DNA of 9,003 nucleotides from Pseudomonadota bacterium. GTDB lineage: Bacteria; Pseudomonadota; Alphaproteobacteria; Sphingomonadales; Sphingomonadaceae. How positions within the stretch are numbered: position 1 is the stretch's first letter; every line of letters starts with the position of its first letter. The notes under the pieces were generated by a model. That model ran no database searches. It was not told where the DNA came from and saw only the letters and a program-made list of their open reading frames with translations. This document shows positions 1 through 5,976 of this stretch, piece by piece. The stretch is from positions 1 through 9,003 of the forward strand of contig JAEWJQ010000378.1 in assembly GCA_023386515.1 (NCBI GenBank). The letters run 5' to 3'. The position numbers and the translations under genes were made by a program.

Positions 1-468
1 CTCGACGGCCGGGCGTGGCGGCCGCTCGCCCGTACCGCGCCGCCACGGCGCGACCGTCCCAATGCCTATTTCGAACTACCGCAGCCGGTGCGGGCGCGCT
101 TCGTCCGCTACGTTCACGGCCATATCGGGGGCGCGCATCTCGCGATCAGCGACCTGCGCGTGTTCGGCACCACCGGCGGCGCCGCGCCGCCCGCGCCCAC
201 GCTGCTCGCCGCGACGCGCGACCGCGACACGCGCAACGCGACGATCCGCTGGACGCGCGTGCCGGGCGCGGTCGGCTACAACGTGCGCTGGGGCATCCGC
301 CCCGACCGGCTGGCGCTGACCTACCAGGTCTTCGCCGATCGCGTCGCGGCCGGCGAGGCGGCGCAGCTCGACTTGCGCGCCTTGACGGTCGGGCAACGCT
401 ATTACGTCGCGGTGGAGGCGTTCGACGAGAATGGCGTGTCGAAGCTCGGCCGGGTCGAAGCGATGTAA
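1..468 (+). CDS. C-terminal fragment of secreted glycoside hydrolase (GH43-like) with discoidin-like and fibronectin III domains
   Basis: The frame is open from the first base and ends at TAA 466-468, giving the last 155 residues of a larger protein whose start lies upstream of the window. Residues about 20-56 (PNAYFELPQPV, then RFVRYVHGH and LAISDLRVFG) look like the end of an F5/8 type C (discoidin-like) carbohydrate-binding module. Residues about 65-150 form a fibronectin type III-like domain (TIRWTRVPGAVGYNVRWG, YYVAVEAFDENG). This tail is what I know from family 43-type glycosidases of Sphingomonas and Bacteroidetes, which act on plant or storage polysaccharides outside the cytoplasm. 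The catalytic domain is not in the window, so the GH43 assignment is inference from the tail and the sugar-utilisation neighbourhood. A terminator directly follows, so it probably ends its own transcription unit. Confidence 0.7.
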   Translation, partial: LDGRAWRPLARTAPPRRDRPNAYFELPQPVRARFVRYVHGHIGGAHLAISDLRVFGTTGGAAPPAPTLLAATRDRDTRNATIRWTRVPGAVGYNVRWGIRPDRLALTYQVFADRVAAGEAAQLDLRALTVGQRYYVAVEAFDENGVSKLGRVEAM

Positions 469-477
469 GGAGCCTTG

Positions 478-507
478 AAGCCCCTCCCCCTGAAGGGGAG
501 GGGCTTT
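478..507 (+). terminator. Hairpin terminator / GC-rich palindromic element
   Basis: A perfect 12-bp stem pairs 478-489 with 495-506 around a 5-base loop (490-494); the arms are AAGCCCCTCCCC and GGGGAGGGGCTT, followed by only one more T and then GATC. It begins 9 bases after the stop of the upstream glycosidase fragment, which fits an intrinsic terminator, although the T tract is short. CCCCTCCCC/GGGGAGGGG palindromes of this kind are, as I recall, a very common interspersed intergenic repeat in sphingomonad genomes, so it may also belong to a repeat family. The near-perfect symmetry means it would act in both directions. Confidence 0.7.
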
Positions 508-540
508 GATCGGACGGACCCTGTGGCTAACAGGGAAGCC

Positions 541-1212
541 ATGACCGCCAGCATCACCGTCACCCATCACGGCGCGGAGCGTCAGCCGGTCGTCGTCTTC
601 GACGATTTCGCCGATGCCGAGCTGCTGCGCGACGATGCCGGCTTCCTGTCCTTCGCGCCGATCGGCGACCATTATCCCGGCGTCCGCGCCCGCGTCGCGC
701 CGGCGATCCTGCGGCCGATGCTGGCGACGATCGCGCCGGTCGTCGCAGAGGTGTTCGGCATCACCGGGACGGAGGTGGTCGACGCCTTCTATTCCCTGGT
801 CACCACGCCGCCCGCCCGGCTCGCGCCGATCCAGCGGCTGCCGCATTTCGACGAGGTGTCGCCGAACCGTCTCGCGCTGCTCCATTTCCTGTCGCCCGAC
901 GAATCGAGCGGCACCGCCTTCTACCGCCAGCGCAGCACCGGCTTCGAATCGGTCGATGCCGCGCGCCTGCCCGTCTATCGGACGGCGCTCGACGCCGATC
1001 TCGCCCGCCACGGCCTGCCCGACGCCAGCTACATCGCGGGCGACACGCCGGTCTTCGAACAGCTGGCGGTGCATCGGGGGCGGTTCAACCGCGCCATCCT
1101 CTACCGGTCGAACACGCTGCATTGCGCCCTCATCCCGCCCGACATGGCCTTGAGCGACGATCCGCTGAGCGGGCGGCTGACCGTCAACACCTTCCTCGAC
1201 GCCGCCGGCTGA
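541..1212 (+). CDS. DUF6445-like protein, putative Fe(II)/2-oxoglutarate oxygenase fold
   Basis: This is a 223-residue cytoplasmic-looking protein with no signal peptide or membrane segment. I chose ATG 541 because AGGGA lies a few bases upstream; the frame stays open back to a TTG at 475, but that start would run through the terminator hairpin. It resembles the family annotated as DUF6445, often found beside TonB receptors and tryptophan-halogenase-like genes in sphingomonads. Visible motifs are RLPHFDEV with H102 and D104, LLHFLSPDESSGTAFYR (114-128), LYRSNTLHCALI with H194, and GRLTVNTFL with R212. The order HxD, distal H, then R about 18 residues later matches the iron- and 2-oxoglutarate-binding residues of Fe(II)/2OG dioxygenases. 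The family assignment comes from memory, the enzymatic reading is inference, and no substrate is known. It lies upstream of the receptor gene in the same direction, but with a 174-base control region between them. Confidence 0.72.
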   Translation: MTASITVTHHGAERQPVVVFDDFADAELLRDDAGFLSFAPIGDHYPGVRARVAPAILRPMLATIAPVVAEVFGITGTEVVDAFYSLVTTPPARLAPIQRLPHFDEVSPNRLALLHFLSPDESSGTAFYRQRSTGFESVDAARLPVYRTALDADLARHGLPDASYIAGDTPVFEQLAVHRGRFNRAILYRSNTLHCALIPPDMALSDDPLSGRLTVNTFLDAAG

Positions 1213-1224
1213 TGCGGTAGCTCT

Positions 1225-1256
1225 GTTGCCGGAATGCAACGCGGCTGCGACGCCGC
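1225..1256. repeat. Two adjacent 16-base inverted repeats
   Basis: Two dyads sit back to back between the DUF6445-like gene and the operator. The first has GTTGC 1225-1229 and GCAAC 1236-1240. The second has GCGGC 1241-1245 and GCCGC 1252-1256. Each has 5-bp arms and a 6-base centre, and they abut with no gap. Neither is followed by a T run, so terminator function is weakly supported; binding of a second regulator is possible. Arms this short could be chance in DNA this rich in G and C. Confidence 0.3.
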
Positions 1257-1257
1257 A

Positions 1258-1269
1258 TGAATACGTATG
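1258..1269. promoter_or_regulatory. LacI-family operator upstream of the TonB receptor
   Basis: The sequence TGAATACGTATG contains the palindrome ATACGTAT (1261-1268) with the central CG typical of LacI-family operators. An identical 12-mer occurs at 7077-7088 beside the lacI-type gene and the amylase. CCGCATG also precedes both copies (here 1253-1259, overlapping the 12-mer), and TTGGC follows both after exactly 8 bases. The site lies 117 bases before the GTG start of the receptor and overlaps or adjoins the likely promoter, which fits repression. Assignment to the repressor at 5977-7020 is inference from the shared site. Confidence 0.78.
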
Positions 1270-1277
1270 TGGCCGCG

Positions 1278-1306
1278 TTGGCACATAATCTCCCTGTGTT
1301 CACAAG
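1278..1306 (+). promoter_or_regulatory. Candidate promoter of the TonB receptor gene
   Basis: TTGGCA (1278-1283) follows the operator and could be a -35 box with CACAAG (1301-1306) 17 bases further as a poor -10. Alternatively, CATAAT (1284-1289) is a good -10 match, which would put the operator over the -35 region. Both readings put the promoter next to the operator. The TTGGC element recurs at the same spacing upstream of the amylase, which favours the first reading. The true start site cannot be decided from sequence. Confidence 0.4.
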
Positions 1307-1369
1307 CGCGAGCATCACGCCGGTCGATCGTCCTCCCAAGCCAGGGGGCGGGGGCATGGCAGCACTTTA

Positions 1370-1378
1370 GGGGGAGGA
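1370..1378 (+). promoter_or_regulatory. Strong ribosome binding site that fixes the GTG start of the receptor
   Basis: GGGGGAGGA ends 8 bases before GTG 1387. It is a near-ideal Shine-Dalgarno sequence and is followed by a classic signal peptide. The in-frame ATG at 1267 lies inside the operator and would add 40 residues before the signal peptide, so it is not the start. Confidence 0.8.
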
Positions 1379-1386
1379 TCCTTCTC

Positions 1387-4311
1387 GTGGCCCGTTCCGT
1401 TTCGCCGTTTTCGCTGCGCACCCGCCTGGCGCTCCGCACCACCACTGTCGGCCTCGGCAGCCTGTTCCTGGTGACCGGCGGCGCCGCCTTCGCGCAGGAA
1501 GTCCCCAACCCGCAGTCGCCCAACGCCAACCCGCCCGCCGCCGCGACGGTGCAGGCGCCGGCGCCGGCCGCCGAGCCGACCCCGAACCAAGACGCCGAGC
1601 AGGCGCAGACCGTCGCCAATGCGACGCAGGACGACGGCGGCCCGGATATCGTCGTCACCGGCATCCGCGCCAGCCTCGCCAGCTCCGCCAAGATCAAGCG
1701 CGACTCGACGCTGATCGTCGACAGCGTCTCGGCCGAAGACGTCGGCAAGCTGCCCGACGTGTCGATCGCCGACTCGCTCGCCCGTCTGCCGGGCGTCACC
1801 GCCCAGCGCCTCGAGGGCCGCGACCAGCGCCTGTCGATCCGCGGCCTCGGCCCCGATTTCTCGACCACGCTGCTCAACGGTCGCGAGCAGGTGACGGTCG
1901 GCGACAACCGCGGCGTCGAATATGACCAGTATCCGTCGGAATTCTTCCGCAACGTCAACGTCTACAAGTCGGCCGACGCATCGCTGATCGCGGCCGGCAT
2001 CTCGGGCACCGTCGATCTGCGCATGCTGCGCCCGCTCGACCAGCCGGGCCGCGTCTTCGCGATCAATGCGCGCGGCCAGATGAACGGCATCGACAGCCTC
2101 AACCCGGATTCGTCGCGCTACGGCTATCGCGCCTCGGCGACCTATGTCGACAAGTTCGCCGGCGACACGCTCGGCATCGCGCTCGGCGTCTCGGCGACGC
2201 AGACCCCGTCGCAGGACGAGCGCTACAACGCCTGGGGTTATAACGGCACCGGCACCGCGACCGACCCCTATGTGCTCAGCGGCGCCAAGCCCTACGTCCA
2301 GTCGAACGAGCTGAAGCGCTACGGCGGCGTCGCGACGATCGAATGGCAGCCGTCCGAGAACTTCCACTCGACCTTCGACGGCCTCTATTCGCACTTCGAG
2401 GAAACGCAGCATCTGCGCGGCATCGAATTCCCGCTGGCGGGCAACGTGTCGGCGGCCAATCAGGCGATCGGCGGCGTCAGCAACGGCTTCGCGACCAGCG
2501 CGACCTTCACCGGCGTCCACGCGATCCAGCGCAACGACTACAACCAGCGCAAGGCGGACAATTTCTCGCTCGGCTGGAACAACGACCTGAAGCTCAGCGA
2601 CAGCATCCACCTCAACGTCGATGCGAGCTGGAGCCACGCCAAGCGTACCGACTTCCTGCTCGAGACCTATACCGGCACCGGCTATGGCGGCTCCGGCCCG
2701 GCGGACACCGTGCGCGTGTCGCAGAACAGCAACGGCACCTATTCGATCGTGCCGACGCTGGATTACACCAACACCAGCATCCTGCGCCTGACCGACCCGC
2801 AGGGTTGGGGCTATAACGGCACGCAGGCGGTGGTGCAGGCGGGCTTCCTCAACCAGCCCAGCTTCAAGGACGATCTGAAGTCGCTGCGCGCCAGCCTCAA
2901 CGGCGAATTCGAAGGCTCGCTGGTCCGCGGCTGGGAAGTCGGCGCCAACTATAGCCGCCGGCAGAAGACCAGCGCCTATCAGTCCTACTTCCTCTGCCCG
3001 AAGGGCGGCGGGACGAACTGCACCGTGGCGAGCAACACGCCGACCTCGGCGGCGATCCCCGCAGAAGCGCTGCTCGGCGAGAACGTGCCGCTTGCCTATC
3101 TCGGCGTGCCGGCGATGCTCGCGCTCAACCCGCTGTATCTCTACAACAACGCCTACAACAGCTATTACGACAACCGGCCGAGCTCGCTGGTGCGCGACAA
3201 TGTCGTCACCGAGAACGTCTGGACCGGCTATGCCAAGATCAACATCGACGGCCAACTCGGCGGCAAGAACGTCAAGGGGTCGCTGGGCGCGCAGGTCGTG
3301 CACAGCGAGCAGCGCGGCACCGGTCAGATCGCGTCGGTCAACAACGGCATCGTGACGATCGCGCCGGCCGACCAGAAGGTGAACTATACCAACTTCCTGC
3401 CCAGCGCGACGCTGGCGGTGGAGCTGATCCCGAGCGGCTACATCAAGATGGGCGCCTCGCAGACCATGGTCCGGCCGCGCCTCGACCAGGAGCGCGTGAC
3501 GCAGGACGTGTCGATCAACACGGCCAACATCGTCGCCAACAACCCCAATGTCGCGCTCAACCCGGTGTTCAGCTCGTCGGGCGGCAATGTCGCGCTGCGC
3601 CCCTACCAATCGACCAACATCGACCTGTCGTTCGAGAAGTATTTCGCCGGTGGCGGCTATGTCGCGCTGTCGGGCTATTTCAAGCACCTGACCGACTTCG
3701 TCGATCCGAACAACAGCTACGCCTATGACTTCTCGTCGCTGCTGCCGGGCCTGACGCCGGCGCAGCAGGCGATCGTCACGTCGATCGGCGGCACGGTGGG
3801 TCCGGTCTCGGCCCCTGCCAACACCGGTCGTGGCGAAATCCTCGGCGTCGAGGGCACGATCTCGCTGCCGTTCAAGGCGATCACCAGCACGCTCGACGGT
3901 TTCGGCGTGTTCGTCACCGGCAACTACACCGACTCGTCGATCAAATATGCGAACAACTCGACCATCACCCTGCCCGGCCTGTCGGACTGGACGGCGAGCG
4001 GCACGCTCTATTTCGAGAAGTGGGGCTTCCAGGCGCGCGCCAACTATCGCTACCGGTCGAGCTTCCTCGCCGAGGTGGCGGGTCTGTCGGCCAGCCCGAC
4101 CTACCGCACGGCGAAGAGCGAAGGCATTCTCGATGCCCAGATCGGCTACGAGTTCCAGAGCGGCTTCCTGAAGGGCTTCTCGATCCTCGCGCAGGGCAAG
4201 AACCTGACCGACCGTCCGTTCATCACCTATCAGAACAACGATCCGCGCCAGGTGATCGATTACCAGCGCTACGGTCGCGATTACTATATCGGCATCAGCT
4301 ACAAGTTCTGA
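1387..4311 (+). CDS. TonB-dependent outer-membrane receptor, probably for alpha-glucan oligosaccharides
   Basis: This is a 974-residue receptor that imports a ligand across the outer membrane using TonB-ExbBD energy. It starts at GTG 1387 after a strong Shine-Dalgarno sequence. Residues 1-36 form a signal peptide (arginines, a hydrophobic stretch, then AAFA before QE). A Pro/Ala-rich linker follows (about 40-75), then a TonB box, DIVVTGIR (87-94), and the plug domain (about 105-215; KLPDVSIADSLARLPGV and RLSIRGLGPDF). The rest is a large beta-barrel ending YYIGISYKF, with the terminal aromatic residue expected for outer-membrane insertion. Two cysteines in one loop, C537 and C545, may form a disulfide. 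The length and motifs match the large Xanthomonas/Caulobacter receptor family that includes sugar transporters such as MalA. The amylase with an identical operator suggests maltodextrin as ligand, which is inference. A strong terminator ends the unit. Confidence 0.93.
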   Translation: MARSVSPFSLRTRLALRTTTVGLGSLFLVTGGAAFAQEVPNPQSPNANPPAAATVQAPAPAAEPTPNQDAEQAQTVANATQDDGGPDIVVTGIRASLASSAKIKRDSTLIVDSVSAEDVGKLPDVSIADSLARLPGVTAQRLEGRDQRLSIRGLGPDFSTTLLNGREQVTVGDNRGVEYDQYPSEFFRNVNVYKSADASLIAAGISGTVDLRMLRPLDQPGRVFAINARGQMNGIDSLNPDSSRYGYRASATYVDKFAGDTLGIALGVSATQTPSQDERYNAWGYNGTGTATDPYVLSGAKPYVQSNELKRYGGVATIEWQPSENFHSTFDGLYSHFEETQHLRGIEFPLAGNVSAANQAIGGVSNGFATSATFTGVHAIQRNDYNQRKADNFSLGWNNDLKLSDSIHLNVDASWSHAKRTDFLLETYTGTGYGGSGPADTVRVSQNSNGTYSIVPTLDYTNTSILRLTDPQGWGYNGTQAVVQAGFLNQPSFKDDLKSLRASLNGEFEGSLVRGWEVGANYSRRQKTSAYQSYFLCPKGGGTNCTVASNTPTSAAIPAEALLGENVPLAYLGVPAMLALNPLYLYNNAYNSYYDNRPSSLVRDNVVTENVWTGYAKINIDGQLGGKNVKGSLGAQVVHSEQRGTGQIASVNNGIVTIAPADQKVNYTNFLPSATLAVELIPSGYIKMGASQTMVRPRLDQERVTQDVSINTANIVANNPNVALNPVFSSSGGNVALRPYQSTNIDLSFEKYFAGGGYVALSGYFKHLTDFVDPNNSYAYDFSSLLPGLTPAQQAIVTSIGGTVGPVSAPANTGRGEILGVEGTISLPFKAITSTLDGFGVFVTGNYTDSSIKYANNSTITLPGLSDWTASGTLYFEKWGFQARANYRYRSSFLAEVAGLSASPTYRTAKSEGILDAQIGYEFQSGFLKGFSILAQGKNLTDRPFITYQNNDPRQVIDYQRYGRDYYIGISYKF

Positions 4312-4331
4312 TCCTTTCCTCCCCGCCTATC

Positions 4332-4369
4332 AGGGCTGTCGCCGCGACCCGGCGGCAGCCCTTTTTGTT
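4332..4369 (+). terminator. Strong intrinsic terminator after the TonB receptor
   Basis: A 13-bp stem pairs 4332-4344 (AGGGCTGTCGCCG) with 4350-4362 (CGGCGGCAGCCCT) around the loop CGACC, with one T-G wobble, and runs into TTTTTGTT. It begins 20 bases after the receptor stop. It should largely separate receptor transcription from the halogenase gene 105 bases downstream. The remainder of the gap (4370-4473) shows no clear promoter and no copy of the ATACGTAT operator. Confidence 0.88.
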
Positions 4370-4473
4370 GGCGGGCGGCACGTCTTCCATGGCCGCAGCG
4401 GCGCGTTCGGCATGGTAAGACACCGCAAGACCGGCGCAGGTGCCAGCGCCGCGCAGCCAACGGAGCGAACCAC

Positions 4474-5967
4474 ATGACCCCCACCACGATCGTCATCGCC
4501 GGCGGCGGCACCGCGGGATGGATGGCGGCGGCGGCGCTCGGCCATCTGCTCGGCGAGCATGTCACCATCCGCCTGGTCGAATCCGAAGCGATCGGTACGG
4601 TCGGCGTCGGCGAGGCGACGATCCCGCAGATCCGCCTGTTCAACCAGGCGCTGGGTCTCGACGAGGATGCCTTCCTGCGCGCCACCGGCGGCACCTTCAA
4701 GCTCGGCATCGCCTTCGACGGCTGGACCGCGCCGGGGCACAGCTACATGCACGCGTTCGGCGACGTCGGCCGCGACGTCGGGCCGGTGCCATTCCAACAT
4801 TACTGGCTGCGCGCCCGCGCCGCCGGCGTCGCCGGGCCGCTCGGCGAGTATTGCATGAACGAGGTCGCGGCCCGCGCCGGCAAGGTCCATCGCGGGCCGC
4901 CGCTCACCGCGCGCACCATCCCGCCCATCCCCTATGCCTTCCACTTCGACGCCAATCTCTACGCGGCCTATCTCGCCCGCTTCGCCCGCAACCGCGGCGT
5001 CGAGCGGATCGAGGGCGTGATCGCGACGGTCGAACGCGACGGCGACAGCGGCGACGTCGCGGCATTGCTGCTCGACGACGGCCGGCGGGTCGCGGGCGAC
5101 CTGTTCCTCGATTGCACCGGCTTCCGCGGCCTGCTGATCGAGGGCGCGCTGGCGACGGGCTATGAGGATTGGTCGCGCTGGCTGCCCTGCGACCGCGCCG
5201 TCGCGCAACCGAGCACCGGGAGCGGCACGCCGCTGCCCTATACGCGGGCGATCGCGCGCGCGGCGGGCTGGCAGTGGCGCATCCCGCTGCAGCATCGCAC
5301 CGGCAACGGCCATGTCTATTGCAGCGCCTTCACCAGCGACGACGAGGCGGCGGCGACGCTCGCCGCGAATCTTGACGGCGAGGCGACCGGCGATCCGCGG
5401 CCCTTGCGCTTCGTCACCGGCCGCCGGCGCCAGGCGTGGCGCCACAATGTCGTCGCGCTCGGCCTCGCCAGCGGCTTCCTCGAACCGCTCGAATCGACCA
5501 GCATCCACCTGATCCAGTCGGCGATCGCGCGGCTGGTCAAGCTGCTTCCCGCCATGCCGGTCGCCGACGCGCTGCGCCGCGAATACAACCGCCAGGCCGA
5601 TTTCGAGATGGAGCGGATCCGCGACTTCCTGATCCTCCATTATTGGGCCAACGGTCGCGACGAGCCCTTCTGGCAGGCGTGCCGGGCGATGGAACTGCCC
5701 GATACGCTGCAGGCGAAGATCGACCTGTGGCGCGAGGCCGGCGTCATCACGCGCGAGCATGAGGAACTGTTCACCGAGGACGGCTGGCTGCAGGTGCTGG
5801 TCGGGCAAGGGGTCGCGGCGCGCGCGCACCATCCGCTCGCCGATGCGATCCCCGATGCCGATTTGGCGGAATATATGGAGACGCTGCCCCTGCTCTACCG
5901 TCGCGAGGCGGGCGCGCTGGCGCAGCATGGCCCCTATGTTGCGCAGCATTGCGCGATGCGGCGGTAG
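4474..5967 (+). CDS. Flavin-dependent halogenase, tryptophan halogenase family
   Basis: This 497-residue soluble flavoprotein starts at ATG 4474 with GGAG eight bases upstream. The N-terminal FAD-binding motif AGGGTAGWMAA (9-19) is followed by GTVGVGEATIPQIRLFNQALG (41-61). FKLGIAF (75-81) holds K76, matching the catalytic lysine of PrnA/RebH. GWQWRIP (265-271) is the WxWxIP signature that separates halogenases from monooxygenases, and FLEPLESTSIHLIQ (335-348) holds E340, matching the second catalytic residue. Such enzymes use FADH2, O2 and halide to make HOCl or HOBr, which K76 relays to an aromatic substrate. It is somewhat shorter than PrnA or RebH. Many relatives sit beside TonB receptors in sphingomonads and Caulobacter; characterised ones such as BrvH act on indole in vitro, with the natural substrate unknown. 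A flavin reductase must come from elsewhere. A terminator precedes it, so it may rely on read-through or its own weak promoter. Confidence 0.92.
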   Translation: MTPTTIVIAGGGTAGWMAAAALGHLLGEHVTIRLVESEAIGTVGVGEATIPQIRLFNQALGLDEDAFLRATGGTFKLGIAFDGWTAPGHSYMHAFGDVGRDVGPVPFQHYWLRARAAGVAGPLGEYCMNEVAARAGKVHRGPPLTARTIPPIPYAFHFDANLYAAYLARFARNRGVERIEGVIATVERDGDSGDVAALLLDDGRRVAGDLFLDCTGFRGLLIEGALATGYEDWSRWLPCDRAVAQPSTGSGTPLPYTRAIARAAGWQWRIPLQHRTGNGHVYCSAFTSDDEAAATLAANLDGEATGDPRPLRFVTGRRRQAWRHNVVALGLASGFLEPLESTSIHLIQSAIARLVKLLPAMPVADALRREYNRQADFEMERIRDFLILHYWANGRDEPFWQACRAMELPDTLQAKIDLWREAGVITREHEELFTEDGWLQVLVGQGVAARAHHPLADAIPDADLAEYMETLPLLYRREAGALAQHGPYVAQHCAMRR

Positions 5968-5976
5968 GCTCCGGAC

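Noticed and set aside
506..533. Possible promoter TTGATCG then GCTAACAG before the DUF6445-like gene
   Set aside because: It resembles a Caulobacter-type promoter, but it overlaps the terminator and would start transcription only a few bases before ATG 541, leaving out the ribosome site. It is too weak to annotate.
76..1284. 402-residue minus-strand open frame over the first two genes
   Set aside because: It reads through the terminator palindrome and the receptor operator, and has no recognisable domain.
1279..1300. Sigma-54 type promoter suggested by TGGCAC
   Set aside because: The required TTGC-type -12 element is absent at the proper spacing.
1315..3687. 790-residue open frame antisense to the TonB receptor
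   Set aside because: Its protein is rich in Arg, Ala, Val and Asp with no recognisable domain, as expected for a mirror frame in high-GC DNA, while the sense strand has signal peptide, TonB box, plug and barrel.
4330..5949. 539-residue open frame antisense to the halogenase
   Set aside because: It is low-complexity and Arg/Ala-rich with no domain; the sense frame has full halogenase motifs.
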